From assembly GCF_002813755.1 (NCBI RefSeq), contig NZ_CP018061.1:920001-984000 (forward strand): a stretch of DNA of 64,000 nt, given 5' to 3'. Shown one piece after another: positions 1 to 8,198 of the stretch. The notes under the pieces were generated by a model that was not told where the DNA came from, made no database searches, and worked only from the letters and a program-made list of their open reading frames with translations. The number at the start of each line of letters is the position of its first letter. Position 1 is the first letter of the stretch. Made by a program: the position numbers and the translations under genes. This stretch comes from Enterococcus mundtii (lineage in GTDB: Bacteria > Bacillota > Bacilli > Lactobacillales > Enterococcaceae).

Positions 1-82
1 CCATGCCGAACACAGAAGTTAAGCTTCTTAGCGCCGATTGTAGTGAGGGGTTGCCCCTTGTGAGAGTAGGACGCCGCCACGC
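1..82 (+). rRNA. rrf: 5S ribosomal RNA, 3' part
   Basis: The window opens inside a 5S rRNA gene. The segment CCATGCCGAACACAGAAGTT and the closing GAGAGTAGGACGCCGCCACG are characteristic of Firmicutes 5S rRNA. The 5' part lies outside the window, so this is the tail of an rrn operon and the tRNA cluster that follows is probably co-transcribed with it. The exact 3' end is estimated. Confidence 0.93.
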
Positions 83-94
83 TGGTATTATTAT

Positions 95-168
95 TCCGGC
101 ATAGCTCAGTTGGTAGTAGCGCATGACTGTTAATCATGATGTCGTAGGTTCGAGTCCTACTGCCGGAG
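95..168 (+). tRNA. tRNA-Asn (GTT)
   Basis: The acceptor stem TCCGGCA/TGCCGGA and the anticodon loop CTGTTAA give anticodon GTT. First tRNA after the 5S gene. Confidence 0.95.
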
Positions 169-207
169 TTCTCATTTATGAGAAGAGTAATGAGCTTCTT
201 TCACTCT

Positions 208-296
208 GGAGAGTTGTCCGAGAGGCCGAAGGAGCATGATTGGAAATCATGTAGATGGTGCAAACTGTCTCAAGGGTTCGAATCCCTTACTCTCCG
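208..296 (+). tRNA. tRNA-Ser (GGA)
   Basis: The acceptor stem GGAGAGT/ACTCTCC, a long variable arm and the anticodon loop TTGGAAA (GGA) identify a class II serine tRNA. Confidence 0.95.
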
Positions 297-312
297 TAAT
301 TGATGTTTTACT

Positions 313-384
313 GGCCCGTTGGTCAAGCGGTTAAGACACCGCCCTTTCACGGCGGTAACACGGGTTCGAATCCCGTACGGGTCA
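313..384 (+). tRNA. tRNA-Glu (TTC)
   Basis: The acceptor GGCCCGT pairs with ACGGGTC (one G-U pair). The anticodon loop CTTTCAC gives TTC. Confidence 0.95.
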
Positions 385-400
385 TTTAATTGGATACATT

Positions 401-473
401 GGAGGTTTAGCTCAGCTGGGAGAGCATCTGCCTTACAAGCAGAGGGTCAGCGGTTCGATCCCGTTAACCTCCA
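401..473 (+). tRNA. tRNA-Val (TAC)
   Basis: The acceptor GGAGGTT/AACCTCC and anticodon loop CTTACAA give TAC. Confidence 0.95.
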
Positions 474-482
474 TAATGATTT

Positions 483-555
483 GGTTCCGTGGTGTAGGGG
501 TTAACATGCCTGCCTGTCACGCAGGAGATCGCGGGTTCGATTCCCGTCGGGACCG
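483..555 (+). tRNA. tRNA-Asp (GTC)
   Basis: The acceptor GGTTCCG/CGGGACC and anticodon loop CTGTCAC give GTC. Confidence 0.95.
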
Positions 556-597
556 TCATTTCTATTCAATTAAAAAATTAAATAATATATTCTTTAT

Positions 598-673
598 GGC
601 GCGGTAGCTCAGTTGGTAGAGCAACGGATTGAAGCTCCGTGTGTCGGCAGTTCGATTCTGTCCCGCGCCACCA
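598..673 (+). tRNA. tRNA-Phe (GAA)
   Basis: The acceptor GGCGCGG/CCGCGCC and anticodon loop TTGAAGC give GAA. The terminal CCA is encoded at 671-673. Confidence 0.95.
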
Positions 674-674
674 T

Positions 675-755
675 GGAGGAGTAGCGAAGTGGCTAAACGC
701 GACGGACTGTAAATCCGTTCCTTAGGGTTCAGTGGTTCGAATCCACTCTCCTCCA
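675..755 (+). tRNA. tRNA-Tyr (GTA)
   Basis: The acceptor GGAGGAG/CTCCTCC, a class II variable arm and anticodon loop CTGTAAA give GTA. It begins two bases after the tRNA-Phe CCA. Confidence 0.95.
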
Positions 756-761
756 TTTTAT

Positions 762-835
762 AGGGGCATAGTTTAAAGGTAGAACAGCGGTCTCCAAAAC
801 CGTTAGTGTGGGTTCAATTCCTGCTGCCCCTGCCA
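762..835 (+). tRNA. tRNA-Trp (CCA)
   Basis: The acceptor AGGGGCA/TGCCCCT and anticodon loop CTCCAAA give CCA. The 3' CCA is encoded. Confidence 0.95.
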
Positions 836-836
836 T

Positions 837-910
837 GGCGGATGTGGCGAAGTGGTTAACGCATCGGATTGTGGCTCCGACATTCGTGGGTTCGATTCCC
901 ATCATTCGCC
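837..910 (+). tRNA. tRNA-His (GTG), copy 1
   Basis: An extra 5' G faces the discriminator C, as expected for tRNA-His. The acceptor GCGGATG pairs with CATTCGC and the anticodon loop TTGTGGC gives GTG. A near-identical second copy lies at 1266-1339. Confidence 0.95.
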
Positions 911-920
911 TTTTTTTCAT

Positions 921-992
921 TGGGGTATAGCCAAGCGGTAAGGCAAGGGACTTTGACTCCCTCATGCGTTGGTTCGAATCCAGCTACCCCAG
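921..992 (+). tRNA. tRNA-Gln (TTG), copy 1
   Basis: The acceptor TGGGGTA/TACCCCA and anticodon loop CTTTGAC give TTG. It is duplicated at 1349-1420. Confidence 0.95.
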
Positions 993-1030
993 TCCTATAA
1001 ATATTAATTTATAGCTTAAAATAGTATAAT

Positions 1031-1101
<71 letters not shown>

Positions 1102-1117
1102 TAGTACTAATTACATT

Positions 1118-1202
1118 GCCGGCGTGGCGGAATTGGCAGACGCGCTGGACTCAAAATCCAGTGCCCGTTGAGGGCGTGCCGGTTCGACCCCGGCCGCCGG
1201 TA
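1118..1202 (+). tRNA. tRNA-Leu (CAA), copy 1
   Basis: The acceptor GCCGGCG/CGCCGGT, a long variable arm and anticodon loop CTCAAAA give CAA. Copy 2 (1438-1521) differs mainly in the variable arm. Confidence 0.95.
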
Positions 1203-1204
1203 TT

Positions 1205-1232
1205 AACTAAGATGACCACATCTTAGTTTTTT
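1205..1232 (+). terminator. Intrinsic terminator after first tRNA block
   Basis: A 10-bp perfect stem AACTAAGATG / CATCTTAGTT with a 4-base loop is followed by a T run. It separates the first 12 tRNA genes from the duplicated His-Gln-Leu block. Confidence 0.85.
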
Positions 1233-1265
1233 ATTCGGAAATTAAATAACAAATTATTTTATTAT

Positions 1266-1339
1266 GGCGGATGTGGCGAAGTGGTTAACGCATCGGATTG
1301 TGGCTCCGACACTCGTGGGTTCGATTCCCATCATTCGCC
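1266..1339 (+). tRNA. tRNA-His (GTG), copy 2
   Basis: Same structure and anticodon as copy 1, with one change visible in the stretch after the anticodon arm (ACTCGTGGG against ATTCGTGGG). Confidence 0.95.
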
Positions 1340-1348
1340 CTTTATTAT

Positions 1349-1420
1349 TGGGGTATAGCCAAGCGGTAAGGCAAGGGACTTTGACTCCCTCATGCGTTGG
1401 TTCGAATCCAGCTACCCCAG
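1349..1420 (+). tRNA. tRNA-Gln (TTG), copy 2
   Basis: It matches copy 1 at 921-992 over its length as read by eye. Confidence 0.95.
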
Positions 1421-1437
1421 TTTTTATCTATTTATTT

Positions 1438-1521
1438 GCCGGCGTGGCGGAATTGGCAGACGCGCTGGACTCAAAATCCAGTGATCTCACGATCGTGCCG
1501 GTTCGACCCCGGCCGCCGGTA
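1438..1521 (+). tRNA. tRNA-Leu (CAA), copy 2
   Basis: It matches copy 1 except in the variable arm (GTGATCTCACGATCG here, GTGCCCGTTGAGGGCG in copy 1), where the pairing is kept with different bases. Confidence 0.95.
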
Positions 1522-1526
1522 TTTTG

Positions 1527-1559
1527 GCACTAACGTAGTCTATACGTTGGTGCTTTTTT
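1527..1559 (+). terminator. Terminator of the tRNA operon
   Basis: An 11-bp stem GCACTAACGTA / TACGTTGGTGC (one G-U pair) is followed by six T residues just after the last tRNA. Confidence 0.88.
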
Positions 1560-1616
1560 CTTTGTTAGACGTTATCGGCATTGAGGCATATATACGAACG
1601 GATAATATACGCCAGG

Positions 1617-1670
1617 AAAAATACCCATTGAATTATTTGAAATCTCAAAATAATTCAATGGGTATTTTTT
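1617..1670. terminator. Bidirectional terminator
   Basis: A 21-bp stem runs from 1617-1637 to 1649-1669, with A and T runs on the two flanks. It lies between the tRNA operon and the convergent Mga-type gene. Confidence 0.85.
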
Positions 1671-1690
1671 ATAAATAAATATCCAAGTGA

Positions 1691-3202
1691 TTAAAAATAG
1701 CCTGTATAGTTTGTTGTGGAAGTGGCTGAATTTAAATGGGTGATTCTATCCATTAGAAGTGTCCAATCCTCTTGTGTAGGAATATTAGGCAAACGGTGAA
1801 TCGGACATGGGAAATCTTCGTTCACATGTAGATCATAGTTGCAGATGATCAGGTTGGCTTGATGATCATTGATTTCTTTTTTTGTCACTGGTTGTTCAAT
1901 CAAAAATTTGACTGAGATTTGTCGCAAGAAGAGTAATTCTGCTTCTTGAATAATATAATCGTCCATCGAGGGGCAACTTTGTAGTGCTACGATGACCCTC
2001 AGAGGTTGTTGTGACTTGATCCTTAAAATCGTTGCATGGAACGTGGTTAGGCTAGCTGCTAAGTGATCAAGATGTGTGAACTCAAACATCGGATGGACTT
2101 TTAATCGCTCTAAATGCTGAAGCCAAAGGTGAAAAAGCTCTGGGTATTTTTCTTTCATTAAATCAATCAAAGCTACAGAAGTCATTTCATATGACGGGCT
2201 CATCTTTGAGAGTAATCTTGTATTGATCAAGAAGGCTTCGATTTTGTCTAAAGCACCATTATCCAGCATCTGTTTTGGAAAAACCTGTAATAAAAAACGT
2301 TGGACTGCATCGACCACCACTGCATCTTCTTGACAACGGAAGGCGTAGGTTCGTTCTTCATCTAATCCTTGCCCATTTGAATAAGAAACACAATGTAAAA
2401 AAACGAGATACAGCCATAGTGATTCTGATTCAGGAATCGTTAGCTTGAAGAGTGAAGAATAATAGGAGGCAATCAGAGGTTCAATCAGTTGGTAGCCTCG
2501 ATTTTTTTTGACTAAATCAATGGTGCTAGTGTTAAAGTGACAAAAGTTTTTAGACTGCCCTCTAACTTTAGCAATCGATAACCAAAGCGAAAAACGAAAA
2601 TGGCTAAAATGCAGGAAAGTTATCCCACTTTTTCGACCATGAGCGATAATTGATTGCGCGTGTTGATTGCTATCAGAATCGATGATTTGACTATCACCAA
2701 AGCTTGAATAAAAAGAAAAGAGTAAAAAACGAATATCTTCTTCTTTGCCAATAAAAGTGAGCGGTCCGGTTGCTATCGATATGCGATACTCTTTCAGTAC
2801 TTCATTCATATGACGAATGATATTGAAAATTGAACTACGAGAGATCATCAAGTGGTCTGATAATTGTTCTGTACTATACGTTTTGTTATGAAGCAATAGG
2901 TCCATCATCCGATAAATGGTTGTATCTTTAGCTAGTATAGTAATGACTGAATCGACAGAGATTTCTTGAGGATCTATTTGTAAGAATCCTTGTTCATTGT
3001 AAGTAATCTGAAAGTCAATCGTAGGTAAGGAATGATTGATAATATCGATATCTTTTCGTAAAGTTGGTTTTGATGTTCCTAACTTTTGTGATAGATCACT
3101 AAGGGTTAAATTTTTACTTTGGTGCGTACGTATAAACTGTAGTAAGTTATACTGTCGTTTGAATTGATTATCTAATTGTAATGTCATAGGTAAATTATTC
3201 AT
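1691..3202 (-). CDS. Mga-family helix-turn-helix transcriptional regulator
   Basis: The 503-residue protein has an N-terminal helix-turn-helix (about residues 18-60, around LTLSDLSQKLGTSKPTLRKD) and a second Mga-type HTH (about 105-150, around STEQLSDHLMISRSSIFNII), followed by a long helical region like the PRD/receptor part of Mga regulators. This two-HTH layout and the length fit the Mga/AtxA class. These are soluble DNA-binding activators that often respond to sugar phosphorylation. The ATG at 3202 has AAAGG eight bases upstream. The gene stands alone, and its target is not evident: the nearest candidates are the carbohydrate genes beyond the 600-bp gap. Confidence 0.8.
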   Translation of the reverse strand: MNNLPMTLQLDNQFKRQYNLLQFIRTHQSKNLTLSDLSQKLGTSKPTLRKDIDIINHSLPTIDFQITYNEQGFLQIDPQEISVDSVITILAKDTTIYRMMDLLLHNKTYSTEQLSDHLMISRSSIFNIIRHMNEVLKEYRISIATGPLTFIGKEEDIRFLLFSFYSSFGDSQIIDSDSNQHAQSIIAHGRKSGITFLHFSHFRFSLWLSIAKVRGQSKNFCHFNTSTIDLVKKNRGYQLIEPLIASYYSSLFKLTIPESESLWLYLVFLHCVSYSNGQGLDEERTYAFRCQEDAVVVDAVQRFLLQVFPKQMLDNGALDKIEAFLINTRLLSKMSPSYEMTSVALIDLMKEKYPELFHLWLQHLERLKVHPMFEFTHLDHLAASLTTFHATILRIKSQQPLRVIVALQSCPSMDDYIIQEAELLFLRQISVKFLIEQPVTKKEINDHQANLIICNYDLHVNEDFPCPIHRLPNIPTQEDWTLLMDRITHLNSATSTTNYTGYF

Positions 3203-3798
3203 GAGAGGAACCTTTCTTTAAGACAAATATAGAATTTGAAAATAAGTACACTTTAGAAGATGAAAATATAGTTATTACTAATAGTGTATTAGTTATTTAA
3301 AATTTAATCAATCATTTTATCATTATTTTCACATTTTTATTTAACTGTTGTCGATGAGCGATGATTTAGTTGGCTCTATTATATATTATCTTTGATAATT
3401 CTTATTTCTGAGCGATGAAACTCATTTATGAATTAGATGAAATATTATTTTAAATAGATAAAGCGTTATGTTGAATCTCATTTTAATTAAATTTAATAAT
3501 GAATGTAATCGATTTTATGTAATTTTAGTTAGTGATAAGAAGTTATTTATTTGTTTAATCTAATCTTATTCTAAATAAAATATTATTTTATGAATGCAAA
3601 TATGTAGTGAGATATTCAGTTGTTAAGACTGAGTTTTAGTAGTAGTAGCAAGTTTCATTCTGAATTTATTAGAAATGGAAATAGTATTTCTAACTAAATA
3701 ACGAAAATTAAATTACTAAATATTTAGTAAAATAAATCGTTTTCTTTTCTTACCAGTCACGTTATAATAGATAAAAATGATCACTAGGGGGTAGTGAA
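3203..3798. other. AT-rich intergenic region with divergent promoters
   Basis: This region of about 600 bp is very AT-rich and shows no convincing ORF. Its left end must hold the promoter of the Mga-type gene, which I could not place. Its right end holds the operator, cre-like site and -10 box of the lyase operon, listed separately. Nothing else is recognised. Confidence 0.6.
3713..3768 (+). promoter_or_regulatory. Operator, cre-like site and promoter of the lyase operon
   Basis: TTACTAAATATTTAGTAA (3713-3730) is a perfect 18-bp palindrome. The same half-sites, TTACTAA and TTAGTAA, occur in the promoter at 7656-7705, so this is the likely operator of the adjacent LacI-family repressor. ATAAATCGTTTTCT (3732-3745) resembles a CcpA cre site read on the other strand. 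A TATAAT box at 3763-3768 lies 31 bases before the ATG; the -35 box is weak. Confidence 0.6.
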
Positions 3799-4647
3799 AT
3801 GGCGAAGTTAACATTAGCGGTTTATGATAAAGAAGGAGTTCCAAGAAAAAGTTTTCAAGGAGAAGAAGAAATAGAAAAAGATTTGGTTGTGACAGCAGAA
3901 AATTTTGTGCATTTGTCTATGAGAAAATTTGAGTACCAAGAAGGAGATCAAATTGTTGTCGAAATGGATGAATCTGGGAGGTACCTATGGGTCAAACTAG
4001 ATGAAACTTTAGAAAGTTCACTGATCTATCTACCGGGAAATAAATGGACCTATGAAGTATCATTTCATTCCAATCGTATCAAAGCCAGACCGGAGACTCG
4101 TTTTTCTGGGGGACGACATTATCTAAGTGTTCGTTGTGCTTCTGAAGAGGAAGTGAAGATGTATCGTAATTTAGCGTTGAATCCGCATGATCAAAAAGAA
4201 AAAACTGGTGCGTATCCACATGCGAGTGCAAATGTGGAAACGAGAAATGATGCCACTTTCTTTGCGTGTAATGCGATTGATGGCGTATACGCGAATCATT
4301 CTCATGGTTCATACCCATTTCAATCTTGGGGCATCAATCAGCAAGCTGATGCAGCTTTGACGATTGATTTTGGTCGAGAGGTCCAATTGGATAAAGTTGG
4401 TTTTACATGGCGAGCAGACTTTCCCCATGATAGTTACTGGACGAATGTGACGATTCAGTTTGACGATGGAACTAGTGAAACGTTTGCGACTAAAAAAACA
4501 GCTCAACCACAATATTTTTCATTTAGTGCAAGAAAGACCAAAGCTATTCGCTTTTGTGATCTTATTCAAGCGAATGACCCATCGCCGTTTCCTGCATTGA
4601 CGCAAATTGAATTGTGGGGCATGAATGATCAGCCGATGAAAGGATAA
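3799..4647 (+). CDS. Putative carbohydrate-binding (F5/8 type C-like) protein
   Basis: A 282-residue protein with no signal peptide or membrane segment. The C-terminal half (about 120-280) has the look of a galactose-binding, discoidin-like beta-sandwich: RNLALNPHDQ near the start, an N/D-rich AIDG segment, LTIDFGREVQLDKVGF and a closing LTQIELWGMN. The N-terminal 110 residues are beta-rich and not recognised. The start has the RBS GGGGGTAG. It is first in a two-gene operon, three bases before the lyase gene, so a role in binding or processing the same polysaccharide inside the cell is inferred. No catalytic residues are identified. Confidence 0.6.
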   Translation: MAKLTLAVYDKEGVPRKSFQGEEEIEKDLVVTAENFVHLSMRKFEYQEGDQIVVEMDESGRYLWVKLDETLESSLIYLPGNKWTYEVSFHSNRIKARPETRFSGGRHYLSVRCASEEEVKMYRNLALNPHDQKEKTGAYPHASANVETRNDATFFACNAIDGVYANHSHGSYPFQSWGINQQADAALTIDFGREVQLDKVGFTWRADFPHDSYWTNVTIQFDDGTSETFATKKTAQPQYFSFSARKTKAIRFCDLIQANDPSPFPALTQIELWGMNDQPMKG

Positions 4648-4650
4648 GCA

Positions 4651-6324
4651 ATGAAAAAATACTTTTTGAAGCAACTGTCAGAAGCCAAAAAAGAGTATCT
4701 TATGAATAAAGTAGTTCCTGAGTTGCCAGTCTCAGGGTATAGAGAGTTTTTGATGACTGGAGAGCGATTGGTTTTTGAGAAGGCTTACTTTGCAAGACGT
4801 AAACATGCTACTGTCTTGGCGTTGTCCTTATTGCAAAAAAAAGAAGCCAAAGTAGTTGAAGGGTTAGAACAAGTTTTATGGGAGATCTGCAATGAGTATA
4901 GTTGGAGTTTACCAGCTCATTTACCAATTGAAGCGAATCACTTTCGTGTGGATGCACCGACATGGATCGATTTATTTGCAGCTGAGACAGGACAAATGTT
5001 AGCAGAGATAGTCAAGCTGTTTGAGAAAGAATTATCTGAGCTCTTGACGTTTCGAATCCGGTCGGAAATCGATCGACGACTCTTCGTTCCTTTTGTAACA
5101 AACACATGGCCGTTTGAATCATTTGAAAACAATTGGAGTGCGGTTGTAGGTGGTTCGATTGGTATGGCTGCCTTGGATATACAAGAAAAAGGCGATGAAT
5201 TACAAGCGGAGATATTGAGGAAGGTAGATCGTTGTATGGCCTCTTATTTACGAAGTTTTGGTATGGATGGCGCATGTGAGGAAGGCGTCAGCTATTGGGC
5301 ATACGGATTTGGTTATTATATTTATTTTGCAGAAAAGTACCAACAAGTTTATGATGATGACCGCTATCTGTTGGGTGATAAAGTGAAAAAAATCGCGGCT
5401 TTCCCTAATTATGTGATGCTCGCTGAAACAGAGGCTATACCGTTTTCCGACTACCACCCAGCGGATTTACCAAGTGGATTATTGAGTTTCTGTCAGGAAA
5501 GGTTTCATGTCGCCATTCCCGAAGTTGAGAGAATCAATGATTTAGATTTTGATCATTGTTATCGTTTTGCCCCTTTATTACGTAATTTACTCTGGTCAAA
5601 CCAGCATATTTTGAATGATCAAAACGAAATCATTCATTATTTTGAGGATGTGGCATGGGGCGTTCTTAGATCTCCGAAAGAAAATCTGGTGTTTGCAGCA
5701 AAGGGAGGACGAAATGATGAAAGCCATAATCATATAGATATTGGTCATTTCGTATTTGGTACGAGAGAAGACTTATTTCTTACCGATCTTGGGGCGGGAG
5801 AATATACAAAAGATTACTTTGATGAAAAAACACGTTATCTTTTCTTAGTGAACAGCGCGCTTGGGCATAGCATACCTATCGTTGCGAACAGTTACCAATT
5901 ACCTGGAGCTGTTTCAGCGGAAGATACGAGTTTTCAATCAACGAGAACTGGTGGAGTCTTCAAGACCGAATTGGCTTCCACGTATCCTTCGCAGATAGGA
6001 CTACGCCAGATGGATCGGACAATAGAAGTGGATCGTTCGAAACGACAACTTGTTTTGAGTGATGCATTTACATTCGAAAAAGAAAATCAGTTAGTTATTG
6101 AAAATTTTATAACGACAAATCCAGTGGAAGTTATAGGAAAAACGGTATGTATCACAGGAGAAAAAGAAAAGTGTGAGATGTATTTTTCAAAACCTGTGCA
6201 GTTGATCAGAGAAAGTTATTTCGATCACTATGGCCAAAAAAATGAAGCTACGCTGATCCAAGCGACTTATCAGTTGCTGAAAGAAGAAACAATCCAGATC
6301 GAGATTGCGATCAAAAGTAAATGA
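4651..6324 (+). CDS. Heparinase II/III-family polysaccharide lyase, cytoplasmic
   Basis: The 557-residue protein has the two-domain layout of heparinase II/III-like lyases: an alpha/alpha toroid (about 1-330) with NNWSAVVGGS at 160-169 and DGACEEGVSYWAYGFGYY at 206-223, then a beta-sandwich part starting with SHNHIDIGHF at 358-367. The conserved Asn, Tyr and His in these motifs match the catalytic set of the family. Such enzymes cleave uronic-acid-containing glycans by beta-elimination and leave unsaturated uronyl ends. No signal peptide is present, so it should act on imported oligosaccharides; the GH88 enzyme downstream would remove the unsaturated sugar. The exact substrate (glycosaminoglycan, alginate-like or other) cannot be read from the sequence. 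Confidence 0.85.
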   Translation: MKKYFLKQLSEAKKEYLMNKVVPELPVSGYREFLMTGERLVFEKAYFARRKHATVLALSLLQKKEAKVVEGLEQVLWEICNEYSWSLPAHLPIEANHFRVDAPTWIDLFAAETGQMLAEIVKLFEKELSELLTFRIRSEIDRRLFVPFVTNTWPFESFENNWSAVVGGSIGMAALDIQEKGDELQAEILRKVDRCMASYLRSFGMDGACEEGVSYWAYGFGYYIYFAEKYQQVYDDDRYLLGDKVKKIAAFPNYVMLAETEAIPFSDYHPADLPSGLLSFCQERFHVAIPEVERINDLDFDHCYRFAPLLRNLLWSNQHILNDQNEIIHYFEDVAWGVLRSPKENLVFAAKGGRNDESHNHIDIGHFVFGTREDLFLTDLGAGEYTKDYFDEKTRYLFLVNSALGHSIPIVANSYQLPGAVSAEDTSFQSTRTGGVFKTELASTYPSQIGLRQMDRTIEVDRSKRQLVLSDAFTFEKENQLVIENFITTNPVEVIGKTVCITGEKEKCEMYFSKPVQLIRESYFDHYGQKNEATLIQATYQLLKEETIQIEIAIKSK

Positions 6325-6432
6325 GGACACGTGATTATCAGCGATAAGCGTGCGACTTGTTTAATGGAATAAGGTAGTGACACACACATCCTCGCAACCG
6401 AATAAATGGTGTTTCAGAAGCAATTCCTTCGT

Positions 6433-6485
6433 AAATAAGCTAGAAAACCCAAAAGTTTTAAAAAATCGGGTTTTCTAGCTTATTT
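6433..6485. terminator. Bidirectional terminator
   Basis: An 18-bp perfect stem AAATAAGCTAGAAAACCC / GGGTTTTCTAGCTTATTT lies between the convergent lyase and LacI-type genes. Its flanks (CCTTCGTAAATAAG and CTTATTTATCGGAAG) resemble those of other intergenic dyads in the window. Confidence 0.85.
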
Positions 6486-6505
6486 ATCGGAAGTTCATCT
6501 ATCTA

Positions 6506-7564
<1,059 letters not shown>

Positions 7565-7655
7565 CTACCTCCGGATAATAGACTTTATTAATTATAGTAT
7601 AGGTAATTTCAGTAAAAAGGCAAGTAAAAATATTTATTTTTTTACCAAAAAAATG

Positions 7656-7705
7656 TTGACTTTTTACTAATTTTAGGTAAAATTTAGTAAAAGAAAACGA
7701 TTTCA
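7656..7705 (+). promoter_or_regulatory. Promoter, operator and cre site of the uronide importer operon
   Basis: -35 TTGACT (7656-7661) and -10 TAAAAT (7678-7683) are 16 bases apart. The half-sites TTACTAA (7664-7670) and TTAGTAA (7684-7690) bracket the -10 box and match the perfect palindrome at 3713-3730. AGAAAACGATTTCA (7692-7705) is one base from the CcpA cre consensus, so catabolite repression is likely. Confidence 0.65.
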
Positions 7706-7721
7706 TTAGGAGGGGAGACAA

Positions 7722-8198
7722 ATCAAACGATTTCTCTTCGGATTACAATTTATTTTTATCGTTAGTTTTTGTACAGGATGTCAAACAAATAGCCGACAAC
7801 AAGAGAAGGCTTTTGAGAATCAAATCAAAGAAGAAATCCAGCAAAAGGCGCATGTTTTTACTGAAAAAGAATATCAGTCAGCAGAGGTCCCGTTGCATCA
7901 GTGGGTAAAAATCGAAGGAAAAATTATACGATCAGATGCTCAAGAACAAATAGAAAAAGGCGATCGCTTTATTCTGAGAAGTGGTTCAAGTGATTACCAA
8001 GTATTCAATGAACAAGCAACAACAATCAATGTGGGCGATGAAGTGATCGTTTACGGAGAATATTATGGGTTTATCAAAGGATTTTTAATTGAAAGGAAGA
8101 ATATACATGCAACAATTTCGTACAAAAAAACAATGGCAAGAAAATTTTCGCCAGTTAATGGCACCGTTACGTCCTTATTACAAAAACCAACCGGGTAA
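7722..8198 (+). CDS. Small lipoprotein with OB-fold-like domain and apparent ATC start
   Basis: Reading in frame from ATC 7722 gives a 158-residue product. It begins with a basic Lys-Arg pair, a hydrophobic stretch and a Cys at residue 20 (VSFCTGCQTN), that is, a lipoprotein signal with a somewhat atypical Cys at position -3. AGGAGGGG (7708-7715) lies six bases upstream, and there is no ATG, GTG or TTG in frame before the first internal ATG codon-equivalent region at 7893, which would remove the whole signal. Residues 60-125 resemble small OB-fold lipoprotein domains (EGKI..GDRFILRSG..GDEVIVYGEY). The last 30 residues overlap the next gene by 92 bases. It may be a natural non-AUG start or a gene disabled by an ATG to ATC change. 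Confidence 0.55.
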   Translation: MKRFLFGLQFIFIVSFCTGCQTNSRQQEKAFENQIKEEIQQKAHVFTEKEYQSAEVPLHQWVKIEGKIIRSDAQEQIEKGDRFILRSGSSDYQVFNEQATTINVGDEVIVYGEYYGFIKGFLIERKNIHATISYKKTMARKFSPVNGTVTSLLQKPTG

